Assembly: GCA_022396035.1 (NCBI GenBank)
Contig: JAIOXO010000013.1
Span: 1-45,236, forward strand
Direction: 5' to 3'
DNA length: 45,236 nucleotides
Source: Actinomycetes bacterium
GTDB lineage: Bacteria; Actinomycetota; Humimicrobiia; Humimicrobiales; Humimicrobiaceae
The notes beneath the pieces are model-generated. The model did no database searches, was not told the origin of the DNA, and worked only from the letters and a program-made list of their open reading frames with translations. Both the position numbers and the translations under genes were made by a program. Every line of letters begins with the position of its first letter. Position 1 is the first letter of the stretch. Shown one piece after another: positions 26,027-37,071 of the stretch.

Positions 26027-26561
26027 TTATATAATCCCTGGCCAGCATAAGACCGATAATGGTTTTAGCGTCCTGTATCTGCCCGTTTTTAATCATATCT
26101 ATAGAATCCTTCAAGTTAAACTTTAATATATGTAGAAACTCATCATCATCCAGGTTGTTATCAGTTATTTTAAAGTCTAAGGCAAGGTACATGTGCAATA
26201 ATTCATCACAAAATCCAGGGGTGGTATAAAAAGAAGCCAGCTTAATCAATTTACCATTTTCTGCTCCCACCTCTTCCTTTAACTCTCTTTGGGCACAATT
26301 TATGGGATCTTCGCCTTCATCCAGTTTTCCTGCAGGTATTTCTATTAAAGTCTGATGAGGTGGGTACCTGAATTGTTTTACTAAATACACCTGGTCCTGG
26401 CCATTTATGGGCACAATCCCCACTGCTCCCGGATGGGTGACTTTTTCCCTGGAAGCAATTTTTTTATTGGGCAGCTGAACCTGGTCCAGGTACAGTCCCA
26501 GTATTTTACCTTTAAAAATTTGTTTTGAACTTATCTTTTTTTCATATAACTCTTGATCCAT
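26013..26561 (-). CDS. nudF: ADP-ribose pyrophosphatase-type Nudix hydrolase
   Basis: A 182-residue enzyme that splits ADP-ribose to AMP and ribose 5-phosphate. The Nudix box, GKLDEGEDPINCAQRELKEEVG, matches GX5EX7REUXEEXGU, and FRYPPHQTLIEIPAGK before it is the ADP-ribose subclass signature. Typical length. Located between the M20 peptidase (8-nt gap) and xerD, a common arrangement in Gram-positive relatives. Confidence 0.9.
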   Translation of the reverse strand: MDQELYEKKISSKQIFKGKILGLYLDQVQLPNKKIASREKVTHPGAVGIVPINGQDQVYLVKQFRYPPHQTLIEIPAGKLDEGEDPINCAQRELKEEVGAENGKLIKLASFYTTPGFCDELLHMYLALDFKITDNNLDDDEFLHILKFNLKDSIDMIKNGQIQDAKTIIGLMLARDYINEKK

Positions 26562-26569
26562 AAAAACCC

Positions 26570-27718
26570 CTAACCATTTATGCTGGATTTACAAATTTCA
26601 ACCATTAGACTGGAAAGGAGTATCAGCTGTTCCACTTTGACATATTCCTTACAGGTATGCACTTTTTCCATACCTGCAGACAAGTTTACCGCAACCTTTC
26701 CTCTGGAATTTATAATATTTACATCGCTGCCTCCGCCAGTAGCCTTCAACCTGGGTTTAATGCCCAATTTTTCAATGGCAGACCTGGCTATGGAAAGGGA
26801 TATGTCATCTTCTTTTATATCAAACCCATCATACTCTCTTTCCACTTTTACATCTATTTTGGCTTTATATTTTTCTTCCACTATCCTGGCATTTTTTAAG
26901 AATTGATCGGTAATCTCATTTAGCCGGTCCACATAAAGGCTTCTGGCTTCCATTTCCATATAAACCTTGTCCGGGACTATATTTTTTGCTTTCCCCCCCC
27001 TTATTATTCCCACATTAGCAGTGCTATAATCATCCAGGCGGCCAAATTTACATAACTGTACAAAGCTGGAAGACATTTCAATAGCGTTTATTCCCTTCTC
27101 CGGTTCAATACCCGCATGTGCTGCCTTGCCCTTAAAATTGATATAGAAAGAATTTTGATAAGGGGCTTTATTTATTATAGTACCTATATCTCCATCAGCA
27201 TCGAAGGTAAAGCCGTATTTGGCTCTAACCTTTTCCAGATCAATGTATTTGGCTCCAAATATTCCGCACTCCTCTCCAACTGTCAATAATAGGTATATAT
27301 CCGGGGTTGCAATTTTCTTTTCCATAATCACCCTGACTGCTTCTATAATTGCCGCCACTGCCACCTTGTCGTCTCCGCCCAGTATACAGCCCTGGTTGCT
27401 GTTTACTATCCTGCCATTTTTTAATACCGGCTCAACCTCTCCAGTAAGCTCCACTGTATCCAGGTGAGCATTTAAGAAAATAGGCTGCCCTTCCAGTTTA
27501 TATTTATTGGAAAACAGGGCAGTTATATTTCCAGAATTGCTGCCGAAATTCTTCCCACTGTCATCTATTGATACCTTAAGGCCCATATCTTCCAAGATAT
27601 TTTTTACATACTCCACTATTTCTCTTTCATTTCTGGTTGGGCTCTTCACCTTCAGCAGCTTAAAAAAAGTGTCTAGCAGCCGATCCTCGTTTACCCGGTT
27701 TTTTCTTTCTTGGTCCAT
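26570..27718 (-). CDS. M20-family peptidase T-like metallopeptidase
   Basis: A 382-residue zinc peptidase. Metal-binding motifs are FLNAHLDTVE, GCILGGDDKVAVA and LTVGEECGIFGAKY, followed by FDADGDIG. The dimerisation domain includes GKAAHAGIEPEKGINAIEM. The last ligand is near NLSAGMEKVHTCKEYV. It resembles Bacillus YqjE and peptidase T, which cut tripeptides, but the exact substrate is not settled by sequence. The start overlaps the DUF1461 gene by 28 nt. Confidence 0.88.
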   Translation of the reverse strand: MDQERKNRVNEDRLLDTFFKLLKVKSPTRNEREIVEYVKNILEDMGLKVSIDDSGKNFGSNSGNITALFSNKYKLEGQPIFLNAHLDTVELTGEVEPVLKNGRIVNSNQGCILGGDDKVAVAAIIEAVRVIMEKKIATPDIYLLLTVGEECGIFGAKYIDLEKVRAKYGFTFDADGDIGTIINKAPYQNSFYINFKGKAAHAGIEPEKGINAIEMSSSFVQLCKFGRLDDYSTANVGIIRGGKAKNIVPDKVYMEMEARSLYVDRLNEITDQFLKNARIVEEKYKAKIDVKVEREYDGFDIKEDDISLSIARSAIEKLGIKPRLKATGGGSDVNIINSRGKVAVNLSAGMEKVHTCKEYVKVEQLILLSSLMVEICKSSING

Positions 27719-28392
27719 AATTTCTTTATTCTTTCAGTTTTTAATAATATTATTCCTAATAGTAATGAAAACATCCATATTATGCCACTGGCTGTTATTA
27801 ATTTTAAAAAGTATTGGTAAAAAAATCCCATAGGGAAAAGGGTTATAAGCAGAGAATCACCAGGGAAAATATAATTGCCCTGGGGAAAAAATATCTGGTG
27901 AAATTTTTCAAATAAAAGCATGAAATTGCTGCTAAACAGATAGAGAAATACCAGCAATACCATCACCAGAGAAGTCCCGGTAACCAGAGACCATCCTGCA
28001 GACCGGATAAATTTTGCTTTATTGCTAAAAAAAAGTATAACTAATGACCCTGCAAATAAAGCTACGGAAATATAAAAAACACCCAGCAGCCAGTTGGTTA
28101 AAACCCTTACATCTTTTAGATGGCTTATTTCCTGTAAAGCAAAAGGCGGAGCAGCTCCCGGAGGGTCGTAAATAATTATTTCAGATTTATTTTTAAAAAA
28201 TTCAATTAAATTTAAGGTTATCTTTTCTAGGTGGGCTTTTTCTATCGACTCTGTGACCTGGTTTTGCCGGTATAGCTCCATATAGGTAGCAGTATTGAAA
28301 AAGTAAAGTGCAAAAGGCCCCAGGATTATAATAATCATCAGAGTAATTGCGGTTAAAGCTATAAAAATTTTCCTGAACCAGGTATTTCTCAT
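27691..28392 (-). CDS. DUF1461 (TIGR01906) integral membrane protein
   Basis: A 233-residue protein with about five hydrophobic helices: near 12-31, 100-120, 132-152, 183-199 and 203-221. The extracytoplasmic loop pattern [26 protein letters not shown] is characteristic of DUF1461; the rest of the loop ([11 protein letters not shown]) also matches. No function is known. It starts at an ATGA overlap with pyrG, so it is translationally coupled. Confidence 0.85.
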   Translation of the reverse strand: MRNTWFRKIFIALTAITLMIIIILGPFALYFFNTATYMELYRQNQVTESIEKAHLEKITLNLIEFFKNKSEIIIYDPPGAAPPFALQEISHLKDVRVLTNWLLGVFYISVALFAGSLVILFFSNKAKFIRSAGWSLVTGTSLVMVLLVFLYLFSSNFMLLFEKFHQIFFPQGNYIFPGDSLLITLFPMGFFYQYFLKLITASGIIWMFSLLLGIILLKTERIKKLWTKKEKTG

Positions 28393-30011
28393 AAGCTCTC
28401 TAACTGTTGGGAATACTTTATAGCCGCTCCAACAAAGTCTCTGAATAATGGATGAGGCCTGTCCGGTCTGGACTTAAACTCAGGGTGAAATTGAACCGCT
28501 ACAAACCAGGGATGGTTTTTTACCTCTACAATTTCTACCAGGTCCTGGTCGGGATAAATACCGCTAACCATCATCCCTGCTTCTGTTAATCTGTCCCGGT
28601 ATTTATTGTTTAATTCATAACGATGCCTGTGCCTTTCATGTACCAGCTGCTTGCCATAGGCCTTATAGGCCAATGAACCCTTTTTAAGGCGGCAGGGATA
28701 CTTGCCCAGCCTCATTGTACCCCCCTTGACATTAATACTCTTCTGTTCGGGCATTAAATCAATTACCGGGTTTAAGGTATCAGCATCAAACTCGGAACTG
28801 TTGGCATCCTTTAATCCTAAGACATTTCTGACAAACTCGGTGACCGCGCATTGCATACCCAGGCATATACCCAGATAGGGTATATTGTTTTCTCTGGCAT
28901 AAGTAATGGCATTGATTTTTCCATCAATTCCCCTGGTGCCAAATCCCCCGGGAACCAGTATGCCCTGCAGCTTTCCCAGCTCCTGTTTAATATTATTTTC
29001 CGTGGTAAGGCTTTCAGAATTTATCCACTTAATTTCCACATTTTTTTTAAAATAATAACCGCCATGAGCCAGGGATTCTACTATACTTATGTAGGCATCT
29101 TTAAGGCTGGTATACTTTCCTACAATACCAATGGTAACCTTTCCTTCAAGATTATGGATATGTTTTACCATCTGTTTCCAGCTGCCTAAATTGGAGGGGT
29201 GCTGCGGTAATCCCATTTTTTCCAGAACTATACTGTCAAGCTTTTCTTTCTGCAATAACAGCGGCACTTCATACAGGTGTTCGGCATCCACTGCATTGAT
29301 AGTAGCATCCTTTTCTATATCACAGAACAAACCAATTTTAGCCTTTAAGTCATCATTCAGGCCCATCTCACTTCTGCATATTATTATATCCGGCTGAATT
29401 CCTATACTCCGTAGTTCTTTGACGCTATGCTGGGTAGGCTTGGTCTTAAGTTCTTCGGTGGTTTTAAGATAAGGCACATAAGTTACATGCATATATAAAA
29501 CATTTGTTCTGCCCACATCTTTTCTAAACTGTCTTATGGCTTCCAGGAAAGGCAGGCTTTCTATATCCCCTACAGTCCCCCCTATTTCGGTAATAACTAT
29601 ATCTACCCTGCGTTGCTGAAGGGTTTTTTTGATACTGGATTTGATTTCATCGGTTATATGGGGTATAACCTGAACCGTTGAACCAAGATATAATCCCTGC
29701 CTCTCATTATCTATTACTGCCTTATAAATCTTTCCAGATGTAAAATTATTGTATTTTGACAGCTCTTCATCTATAAATCTTTCATAATGGCCCAGATCAA
29801 GATCGGTTTCTCCACCATCTTCGGTAACAAACACTTCACCATGCTGTATGGGATTCATAGTGCCGGGATCTATATTTATATAGGGATCAAATTTCTGGAT
29901 GGTAACGCTATATCCCCTTGATTTCAGCAGTCTTCCCAGAGAAGCAGCACATATGCCTTTACCCAGAGAGGACAGCACGCCGCCGGTGACAAATATATAT
30001 TTAGTATCCAA
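28389..30011 (-). CDS. pyrG: CTP synthase
   Basis: Makes CTP from UTP with glutamine nitrogen. The synthetase domain has [40 protein letters not shown] and [19 protein letters not shown]. The C-terminal class I glutaminase domain has [10 protein letters not shown], the nucleophile Cys near 382 in [11 protein letters not shown], and the His-Glu pair in [11 protein letters not shown]. Length of 540 is standard. The stop overlaps the next start by 4 nt and recN ends 2 nt upstream of its start. Confidence 0.97.
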   Translation of the reverse strand: MDTKYIFVTGGVLSSLGKGICAASLGRLLKSRGYSVTIQKFDPYINIDPGTMNPIQHGEVFVTEDGGETDLDLGHYERFIDEELSKYNNFTSGKIYKAVIDNERQGLYLGSTVQVIPHITDEIKSSIKKTLQQRRVDIVITEIGGTVGDIESLPFLEAIRQFRKDVGRTNVLYMHVTYVPYLKTTEELKTKPTQHSVKELRSIGIQPDIIICRSEMGLNDDLKAKIGLFCDIEKDATINAVDAEHLYEVPLLLQKEKLDSIVLEKMGLPQHPSNLGSWKQMVKHIHNLEGKVTIGIVGKYTSLKDAYISIVESLAHGGYYFKKNVEIKWINSESLTTENNIKQELGKLQGILVPGGFGTRGIDGKINAITYARENNIPYLGICLGMQCAVTEFVRNVLGLKDANSSEFDADTLNPVIDLMPEQKSINVKGGTMRLGKYPCRLKKGSLAYKAYGKQLVHERHRHRYELNNKYRDRLTEAGMMVSGIYPDQDLVEIVEVKNHPWFVAVQFHPEFKSRPDRPHPLFRDFVGAAIKYSQQLESL

Positions 30012-30013
30012 AA

Positions 30014-31771
30014 TTAATCCCTGCCTTTATCTATATTATGTTTAATAGTGCTGCATTCATTAATCAGCTCCCGGGCATGCTTTATGGATATATTGCTGTT
30101 TTTCATTCCGCTCAGCATCCTGGCAATTTCCCCGGTTTTTTGATCCCCGGATAATCTGGTTATTTTAATTTTTGTTCCACCTTCACTGCTGTATTTTTCT
30201 ATAGCAAAGTTATGCTGTCCAAAAGCAGCAATCTGCGCCAGATGGGTAATGCATATAACCTGGCAACCGGTGGAAATTTTATACAACTTTTCACCCACAA
30301 TCAGGGAAACAGCCCCTCCTATCCCCGCATCTATTTCATCAAATATCATCACCGAAATAGAATCCACAGACCCGATTATGGATTTTAGAGCCAGCATAAC
30401 CCTGGAAACTTCCCCTCCGGAAGCAATCTTGTTCAGCGGTTTGGGCTGCTGTCCAAGATTAAGGGATACCTGAAACTCAATATCATCTATACCTTTTTCG
30501 GTCAGCTTTACCCTGTCCTGACCTATCATTATGCCATCATCCGATAAGAGGTAATCCTGACTTATTTTAAAAACCACATTCTTGAAATTCAAATCTTTTA
30601 ACTCTCTGGTAATACGCTCTTCTAGTTCTTTACTGATTTCTTTCCTGATTTCGCTGAGATTTAAAGCCTTGTTGGCTACATCCTGCCGCTGGCCGGCCAG
30701 CTCTTTTTTTAAATCTTTTAACTGATTTTCCAGGCTGCTGTAATTATCTATCTGCTTTTTTAAATCCAGGGCATAGGTTTTAAGTTCACTTAAGGTCATT
30801 GAATACTTGTTCTTTACCTCATCCAGTTTAAATAAACGCTCCTGTATAAAATCCAATCTCTGGGGGTCATATTCAAAATCGGCCAGATAGCTGTTCAAAA
30901 AATGGCTAAGCTCATCAAGCATGTCGCTGGCGGAAGATACTTCTTGTTCAAACTGCGAAAATTGTTTATCTATTTCTGCCAGGCTGTTAAGGCTTTTATG
31001 CAGTAATCCCATATTGTTAATAAGAGTCTGATCCCGGTCTTCTTCTCCCTTAATTAGGTTTACCGCCTCGGATATATGCTGGAATATAACTTCATAATTC
31101 CTTAAAATTTTTCTTTCCTGTTCCAGCTTTTGCTGCTCGCCTTCATGGATATTCAAAGCTTCAATCTCTTCTAACCTGTACCTCAGGTCATTTAATTTTT
31201 CTTCTTTTGCCGACTCCATTTTTTGCAGCTGTTCCAGTTGTTTCTTAATTTTCTGGTATTTATCCAGGGCTTCCCTATACTGATGTTTTTTATCTTCTAT
31301 TTCCTTTTTGCCATACTTATCTATAACCTCTAAATGATTTTTTTTATTTAAAAGATACTGGTGATCGTGCTGGCCATGTATATCTATAAATATGGAACCA
31401 AGCTCTTTTAAGGTTGACACCTGGACAAATATTCCGTTGATAAAAGCCCTGTTTTTTTCATTTCTATTTACTTCCCTGCTAATTATTACTTCATCAGCCT
31501 GGTTATCACTGTCAATTAATCCGGCATTTACCAAGTAGTTTTTAGCTGCCCGGCTTTCGTTGAAATCAAAGAAGCCCTGTACCAGCAGCTTGTCCTGATT
31601 GTCCCTGATAAGAGAGCTGTCTGCTCTCTCTCCTATCAATAAATTAATAGCTTCAATGATTAAGGTCTTTCCCGCACCGGTCTCCCCGGTTAGAACGCAC
31701 AGGCCGTTACCCAGCGTTAATTCAGCATCATCAATTATGGCAAAATTTTTAACTTGAAGTTTCTTTAACAT
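30014..31771 (-). CDS. recN: DNA repair protein RecN
   Basis: A 585-residue SMC-like ATPase acting early in double-strand break repair. Walker A is [19 protein letters not shown] near 30; a [14 protein letters not shown] motif follows. The middle is a long coiled coil rich in Lys, Glu and Gln (for example [20 protein letters not shown]). The signature and Walker B are [19 protein letters not shown] and [13 protein letters not shown], and [11 protein letters not shown] ends the ATPase half. It follows nadK by 13 nt, the usual order. Confidence 0.96.
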   Translation of the reverse strand: MLKKLQVKNFAIIDDAELTLGNGLCVLTGETGAGKTLIIEAINLLIGERADSSLIRDNQDKLLVQGFFDFNESRAAKNYLVNAGLIDSDNQADEVIISREVNRNEKNRAFINGIFVQVSTLKELGSIFIDIHGQHDHQYLLNKKNHLEVIDKYGKKEIEDKKHQYREALDKYQKIKKQLEQLQKMESAKEEKLNDLRYRLEEIEALNIHEGEQQKLEQERKILRNYEVIFQHISEAVNLIKGEEDRDQTLINNMGLLHKSLNSLAEIDKQFSQFEQEVSSASDMLDELSHFLNSYLADFEYDPQRLDFIQERLFKLDEVKNKYSMTLSELKTYALDLKKQIDNYSSLENQLKDLKKELAGQRQDVANKALNLSEIRKEISKELEERITRELKDLNFKNVVFKISQDYLLSDDGIMIGQDRVKLTEKGIDDIEFQVSLNLGQQPKPLNKIASGGEVSRVMLALKSIIGSVDSISVMIFDEIDAGIGGAVSLIVGEKLYKISTGCQVICITHLAQIAAFGQHNFAIEKYSSEGGTKIKITRLSGDQKTGEIARMLSGMKNSNISIKHARELINECSTIKHNIDKGRD

Positions 31772-31784
31772 TCCTTAAGCTAAG

Positions 31785-32654
31785 TTAACTCCTGCTCAGT
31801 AATTTTTGTTTAAATATCTTGAAGAAGATATTATCATTAAAAGTTATTAATTTTAACTTTAATTTGGAGCTGTTCACCCTGAACACATCCTCATTATTCA
31901 GATTAACAGAGCTTTTTACCCCATCTATGCTCAAGGTATTATTAATATTTTTGGTATTAATTTTTATCTGTATCTCACTTTCCGGACTTAAAACCATACT
32001 GCGGTTATAAAGGGAATGGGGACAGATAGGGGTAACTATAAATAAATTATTATTAGGTTCTACTACCGGACCCCCTGCCGATAATGAATAGGCAGTGGAA
32101 CCGGTAGGAGTTGATATTATTATTCCATCTGCGCCAAAATCCATCAGAGAACAATCATTTACTATAACCTCCATTTTTATTATTTTCTCCAGTATGGACC
32201 GGGTCAAAGTAAATTCATTTAATGCCAGGTAGGGAATGTTTTGCTCACCTACTATCTGGCCTTGCCTCCATATTCTTCCTTCTATGAGCATCCTTTCTTC
32301 AATGGAGTACTCATCTTCCAGCAAATTTTCCATAGCTGTATACAATTGATTGGTCTCGATCTCGGCCAGGAATCCCAGGTTACCAGCATTTACTCCCATT
32401 ACCGGTATTTCTCTTTTAAATGCATATCTGGCTGCCCTTAAAAAAGTACCATCTCCGCCTACCGAAATGATAATTTCGACATTTTTACTGAAATCATCTT
32501 TACTACAGGAAACAAGATTGTACTTCTGTGCCAGAATATCCTGATCCAGAAGATAAACCTGGCATTTATGCTTGATAAGGTAATCGTATACATCCTTGGC
32601 AACTAGTATCGCTCTCTCATTTTTATTATTAGAAACCAAACCAATCTTTTTCAT
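31785..32654 (-). CDS. nadK: NAD kinase
   Basis: Phosphorylates NAD to NADP. The 289-residue protein has IISVGGDGTFLRAARYAF (GGDG motif), GVNAGNLGFLAEI and the second conserved site GADGIIISTPTGSTAYSLSAGGP. Length and motifs are standard. It sits between tlyA (5-nt gap) and recN (13-nt gap). Confidence 0.96.
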   Translation of the reverse strand: MKKIGLVSNNKNERAILVAKDVYDYLIKHKCQVYLLDQDILAQKYNLVSCSKDDFSKNVEIIISVGGDGTFLRAARYAFKREIPVMGVNAGNLGFLAEIETNQLYTAMENLLEDEYSIEERMLIEGRIWRQGQIVGEQNIPYLALNEFTLTRSILEKIIKMEVIVNDCSLMDFGADGIIISTPTGSTAYSLSAGGPVVEPNNNLFIVTPICPHSLYNRSMVLSPESEIQIKINTKNINNTLSIDGVKSSVNLNNEDVFRVNSSKLKLKLITFNDNIFFKIFKQKLLSRS

Positions 32655-32659
32655 AAAAC

Positions 32660-33463
32660 CTATCCGTTCTTATTAAAATAGCAATGAGATTCTCTTACTA
32701 CATCTTCAACCATTTTATCATAATTTAGATTTATTTCTTTTCCTTTTGCCGATTTTTCCACATAAATCCAATATTCTATATTGCCTTTAGCTCCTTTTAT
32801 GCTGGAAAATGTAATTCCCTTTAGATGGATATCAGTATTTTTTATGCTTTCCATAAAATCACTTATTGCTTTTATATGCAGTCTGTAATCGGTGATTACG
32901 CCACCATCCGGGACCAGGCCTTTCTGTATCTCGAATTGTGGCTTTAGCAGCATCAGCAGCAACCCCCCGGTCTTGGTTATTTCCAAAAGTTTTTGAAAAA
33001 TAAGTTTAAGCGATATAAAGGAGACATCTACCACGGTTATATCTGCCAGATATGGAAGATCTTCACTGGATAAATTCCTGATATTGGTCCTATCCAGAAC
33101 TGTAACCCGGTTATCCTTCATTAGCTTCCAGGATAACTGTCCATATCCTACATCAATGGCCACTACCTTGTTTGCCGACTGGCTTAATAAAAAATCTGTA
33201 AACCCACCGGTGGAGGCCCCTACGTCTATAGCCTGAAATCCACTAACGCATAGGTCAAATTTAGCGAAAGCAGATTTAAGTTTCAGCGCTCCCCTGGAAA
33301 CATAATCCAGTTTTTGTTTTACCCTTATATCTGTGTTTTTATCGATTAGTGTTCCCGGCTTATCCAAAACTTGCTGGTTTCCAATTATCCGGCCTTCCAT
33401 AATAAGGGCCCGGGCCAGTTGCCGGTTTGCAGCCAGCCTCCTGGACATAACTTCATCTATCAA
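32660..33463 (-). CDS. tlyA: TlyA-family rRNA (cytidine-2'-O)-methyltransferase
   Basis: An N-terminal S4 domain (RRLAANRQLARALIMEGRIIG, then LDKPGTLID) is followed by an FtsJ-like SAM-dependent methyltransferase: KLDYVSRGALKLKSAF, AIDVGASTGGFTDFLLSQ, VVAIDVGYGQLSW and TVVDVSFISLKLI. TlyA methylates 16S and/or 23S rRNA. The start is uncertain: TTG at 33463 has only a weak AAAAGAG upstream, while ATG at 33448 would cut into the S4 domain. Codons upstream of the TTG stay open back to a TAA and encode KKKINSKRVK, which looks like a family N-terminus, so a rarer start further up is possible. Confidence 0.92.
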   Translation of the reverse strand: MIDEVMSRRLAANRQLARALIMEGRIIGNQQVLDKPGTLIDKNTDIRVKQKLDYVSRGALKLKSAFAKFDLCVSGFQAIDVGASTGGFTDFLLSQSANKVVAIDVGYGQLSWKLMKDNRVTVLDRTNIRNLSSEDLPYLADITVVDVSFISLKLIFQKLLEITKTGGLLLMLLKPQFEIQKGLVPDGGVITDYRLHIKAISDFMESIKNTDIHLKGITFSSIKGAKGNIEYWIYVEKSAKGKEINLNYDKMVEDVVRESHCYFNKNG

Positions 33464-33609
33464 TTTTACTCTTTTACTGTTGATTTTTTTCTTCCCTGCC
33501 TGATATATAAATTAAGAATTCCATCTGTTATAGCCATGATATAAACATTTTTTAATGATTATACCTGTATCTGCCAGATTTAGTTTGACCAAAGGGTTTG
33601 TAAAAAACC

Positions 33610-34026
33610 TTACTGGTCTTTCGAATTCATATTAGATAATATCTTTCCAAGAATGCCGTTGATAAATTTAGGGGTATCATCTTTCTGACCCAAAACCTTG
33701 GCTATCTCAATAGCTTCATCTACCGATACCTTTAGCGGTATATCATCCATATAGTACATTTCATAAATAGCAACCCTTAAAATATTTAAATCAATAATAG
33801 CTATACGGTCCAGGGTCCAGTTTTTTACTACACTTTCGATGATTGAATCCAGTTCTTTTTTTCTACTGTATACACCAAGGGCCAGCTTCCGGGCAAATTC
33901 ATCCAGATCTACCCCTAATGATTCCTGGTTTAATATAACTTTGTCTATATCTTTGCGCATAAGACCGCTTTGATACAGCAGGGTGATAGCTATTTCTCTA
34001 CTTTTCCTCCTGGATATCTTAACCAT
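33610..34026 (-). CDS. nusB: Transcription antitermination factor NusB
   Basis: A 138-residue all-helical protein that joins NusE at boxA RNA during rRNA transcription. It begins MVKISRRKSREIAITLLYQSG and has DRIAIIDLNILRVAIYEM, PLKVSVDEAIEIAKVLG and the closing FINGILGKI, all NusB hallmarks. It starts 2 nt after efp. A 146-bp gap to tlyA follows; folD, xseA and xseB, which often lie here, are absent. Confidence 0.95.
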   Translation of the reverse strand: MVKISRRKSREIAITLLYQSGLMRKDIDKVILNQESLGVDLDEFARKLALGVYSRKKELDSIIESVVKNWTLDRIAIIDLNILRVAIYEMYYMDDIPLKVSVDEAIEIAKVLGQKDDTPKFINGILGKILSNMNSKDQ

Positions 34027-34028
34027 TT

Positions 34029-34589
34029 TTATTTGGTAACCCTCTCCATGTATTCTCCGCTCCTGGTATCAATCTTTATGATGTCTCCTTCATTTATAAA
34101 TAAGGGGACCTGAAGCTTGGCCCCGGTGTCAACTGCAGCATCTTTGGTGGAAGAACCAACCGTATCCCCCTTAATACCTGGTTGAGTTTTGGTTACTTCC
34201 GCCTCTATGAATATAGGCAATTCTACTTCTATTGGTTCGCCCTTATAAAATACCACCGAAACTTCCATATTCTCTTTTAAATAATCTTTCTTATCCTCAA
34301 GACTGCCGGAGCCCAGAGGTATCTGCTCATAGGTTTGAGTATCCATGAATATATAATGAACATCATGATAAAGATACTGCATTTTTTTGGTTTCAAGTAT
34401 GGCCTGTTCTATCTTCTCTCCGGCCCTGAATGTCTTTTCGATGGTGGCTCCACTATTCAGGTTTTTAAGTTTGGTCTTTACAAAAGCTGCGCCTTTGCCT
34501 GGTTTAACATGCTGAAAAAATAATATTTTAAATAACTGGCCATCGTATTCAATGGTCATTCCGTTTTTTAAATCATTGGAAGTAATCAT
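34029..34589 (-). CDS. efp: Elongation factor P
   Basis: EF-P relieves ribosome stalling at polyproline. The protein is 186 residues: [20 protein letters not shown], then the tip loop [20 protein letters not shown] with the modifiable lysine, and a C-terminal OB domain, [25 protein letters not shown]. The ATG at 34589 is chosen because GAAGGG lies about 9 nt upstream and it gives the standard length. The longer frame to 34658 overlaps the upstream peptidase gene. The stop is 2 nt before nusB. Confidence 0.96.
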   Translation of the reverse strand: MITSNDLKNGMTIEYDGQLFKILFFQHVKPGKGAAFVKTKLKNLNSGATIEKTFRAGEKIEQAILETKKMQYLYHDVHYIFMDTQTYEQIPLGSGSLEDKKDYLKENMEVSVVFYKGEPIEVELPIFIEAEVTKTQPGIKGDTVGSSTKDAAVDTGAKLQVPLFINEGDIIKIDTRSGEYMERVTK

Positions 34590-34606
34590 AAATATATTCC
34601 CTTCTT

Positions 34607-35716
34607 CTATCCAATCAAATTTGTATAAGTTTTGGTGCAATTTATAAGGGGCTGGCATCCGCCTTCTTCCACAAGCACCGTATCTTCTATCCTTACTCCC
34701 CCCAATCCTTCCAGGTAAATACCGGGTTCAATGGTAACCACCATCCCCGGCTTTAATTTCTGGCTGCTACTTTTGCCAATTACCGGCGCTTCATGGACTT
34801 CAAGTCCTGCACCATGGCCCAATCCATGGCCAAAACACTCTCCATAACCCTTGGATTTTATAAAATTTCTGGCAATCTGGTCAAGCTGGTTGCATTTAAT
34901 ACCGGGTCTGCAATTCTCCAAAGCTAATATTTGAGCCTGTAAAACTATATCATAAATTTTTTTAAATTTATCTTCTTTTTTTAAATCAATAAAAAATGTC
35001 CTGGTAATATCTGCATGATAATGCCCGTAAGCTGCCCCATAATCCAATAATAAGGCCCCCGGTCTTATCATTTTATTTCTTGCATGATAATGTGGGAAGG
35101 CTGATGATTGATTATTGGCTATTATAAAGTCAAAACTGGCCCCATCTGCACCCAGCTCATAAATTTTTTCCTCCATTTCCAGGCCCAGCCTGGTTTCGGT
35201 AAGGCCATAAAAGAAATCTTTCTTTGAAGCTATCAGGTATTCATAGACTTTATCTGAAACCTGGCAAGCTTTTTTTAGATTATTTATCTCAGTTTTATCC
35301 TTAATAATTCTTTGTTTTTCCAGCAGGCCGGAGACCACTTCCACCTTTATTTTTTTCTGTTGCATTATATCTTTTATTTTTTTGTAATCCTGGTAACTTA
35401 AACTGGATTCTTCCAGCACCAGGGAAGGTTTATCAAAGCTGTCTGCTAGTTTAAGAAAATGTTTAAATTTATCGGTTTGAAAGCCTACTATTTCTATATC
35501 TGTATTATTGATACTTTCTTTTGCTTCCAGATAATATATAAAATGTACCAACAGATAGCATTTATTGCTGCTTACCAGCAATATACTTGCCCCCTGATCA
35601 CCCCAGAAGCCGGTTAAATAGTAGATATTTTCTTTTTTCTGGACTGCAAATAACCGGTAATTTTTTTGTTCAATTTTTTCTTTTAAGCTGATTAGCCTTG
35701 GTTTAAAGATATCCAC
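34607..35716 (-). CDS. pepP: Xaa-Pro aminopeptidase (M24 family)
   Basis: The 369-residue protein has an N-terminal creatinase-like domain ([18 protein letters not shown]) and a pita-bread metallopeptidase domain. The metal ligands are two Asp in [19 protein letters not shown], His in [16 protein letters not shown], Glu in [18 protein letters not shown] and the second Glu of that segment. It removes an N-terminal residue before proline. It is almost always next to efp, as here (17-nt gap to the efp start), linking it to proline-rich protein handling. PepQ-like prolidase activity cannot be excluded. Confidence 0.92.
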   Translation of the reverse strand: MDIFKPRLISLKEKIEQKNYRLFAVQKKENIYYLTGFWGDQGASILLVSSNKCYLLVHFIYYLEAKESINNTDIEIVGFQTDKFKHFLKLADSFDKPSLVLEESSLSYQDYKKIKDIMQQKKIKVEVVSGLLEKQRIIKDKTEINNLKKACQVSDKVYEYLIASKKDFFYGLTETRLGLEMEEKIYELGADGASFDFIIANNQSSAFPHYHARNKMIRPGALLLDYGAAYGHYHADITRTFFIDLKKEDKFKKIYDIVLQAQILALENCRPGIKCNQLDQIARNFIKSKGYGECFGHGLGHGAGLEVHEAPVIGKSSSQKLKPGMVVTIEPGIYLEGLGGVRIEDTVLVEEGGCQPLINCTKTYTNLIG

Positions 35717-35728
35717 AATAACCCTTTC

Positions 35729-37060
35729 TTACTGATTCCTTATCTCCTGCCAGTTGGCTATTATAATTTCATGTTCGAGCATAATCTGGGATTGCGGTAT
35801 ATCCTGGGGTAAATATTCTCTTATGCCTTCTACATAATATATTTGAGAATTGTTATCAATATCGATGTGACCGGCAATAAAGCTGCCTATAAGAATCACG
35901 TTTTCCTCAATATTTAAATTATTATTACTTATGGCTACAACCTCTGCATCGGGGCTACCCTCTGATTTTCCAAAATCAAGAAAAATATCAGACATAGAGA
36001 GCAGCATCATCAATGATTCTTGCGGAAAAGCATTTGCGGTTACTAACTGATAATAAACGATTATACTGCTATCACCGGTTACTATGATTTTTCCATTGCC
36101 CTTATAATAAATTGAATTAGGAGCTTTTTCTTTAATACCTATATTAACATTTCCATTTACTACTATATTTCCATTAATATTCAGTATTTCATTTTCATCA
36201 AAAAAGAGATAGTTACCCAAATTATCCACAGAAACGTTATTCACAGAAATGTTATTATCAGTTATGCTCAAGTCCCCATCTATTTCCTTTTTATCTGTTA
36301 ATCCTTGTATATAAGCATCATCAATTACCAGCATGGGTAATTCTACCAGTACATCCGAAAAATTGCTTATATGCACATTGGCCAAACCCCCGGTATTTAG
36401 AGGATCAATTTCTTGTCCGTTTCTATCTTCAAATACTCCTCCCAGATAAAGGTCTATGGGGTTGCTGGCTTCACCTATTGATGAATTGCCTCCCAGTATA
36501 ATATCTCCATTAACATATAAGGGACCGTCCAGGAATGAAACTCCCCCACTTAAGTTTAAGTTTCCATTGGTAAAAAAGGGACCAACAATGCGGGTATTGG
36601 AAGCAGTTATGTCTCCATAGTTCATTGAGGCATCTGAATATATATAGTCATAGATATCAAAGGGCAGAGTACCTCTAAAATACAGGGATGCCCTTATAGT
36701 TCTCTGTCTCTGGCTGCTATCAATTCCTATGGATGTAACGTCATACCCTATTACCTCGTCTCCGTCATTAATTGGTTGATAGCTTACCGAATAACTTCCT
36801 TCCACCACTTCATTTTCAACCAATTGCTGGGAATATCCAGTGGCCGGTAGTTCTTGATTATTATCCATTTGCATCTTTAATCTGTACTGGAAATCAGCAA
36901 TTCCGGCTTCCGCGAAACTAAGTGCCTTTAAATTTTCTTCATCTATTTTAGTAAAGTTAATATCTCTGAACACAAAGCCAATCATGGATGCTGTGCCAAG
37001 TAATATTACTATGGCCATAACCAGCACCAGTATAGTTACATTTCCTTTTTCCTTACTCAT
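35729..37060 (-). CDS. PilX-like pilus protein with a repetitive beta-solenoid-like domain
   Basis: The 443-residue protein starts MSKEKGNVTILVLVMAIVIL, a PilX/prepilin-like membrane helix near 8-30 preceded by a charged tip; the usual Glu5 is lacking. SFAEAGIADFQYRL follows, the region shared by PilX-like N-terminal domains. From about 150 on, short glycine-asparagine beta repeats dominate (FTNGNLNLSGGVSF, GPLYVNGDIILGGNSSIG, NINGNIVVNGNVNIG), suggesting a right-handed beta-solenoid like bactofilins or the polymer-forming domains of pilus tip proteins. It directly follows two prepilin genes, so it is probably a minor pilus or tip component. The exact function is not known. Confidence 0.75.
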   Translation of the reverse strand: MSKEKGNVTILVLVMAIVILLGTASMIGFVFRDINFTKIDEENLKALSFAEAGIADFQYRLKMQMDNNQELPATGYSQQLVENEVVEGSYSVSYQPINDGDEVIGYDVTSIGIDSSQRQRTIRASLYFRGTLPFDIYDYIYSDASMNYGDITASNTRIVGPFFTNGNLNLSGGVSFLDGPLYVNGDIILGGNSSIGEASNPIDLYLGGVFEDRNGQEIDPLNTGGLANVHISNFSDVLVELPMLVIDDAYIQGLTDKKEIDGDLSITDNNISVNNVSVDNLGNYLFFDENEILNINGNIVVNGNVNIGIKEKAPNSIYYKGNGKIIVTGDSSIIVYYQLVTANAFPQESLMMLLSMSDIFLDFGKSEGSPDAEVVAISNNNLNIEENVILIGSFIAGHIDIDNNSQIYYVEGIREYLPQDIPQSQIMLEHEIIIANWQEIRNQ

Positions 37061-37071
37061 ATAATTTGCCC

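Noticed and set aside
33480-33560. Short minus-strand peptide of about 23 codons before tlyA
   Set aside because: No ribosome-binding site or similarity; more likely part of the tlyA leader or its undefined N-terminus.
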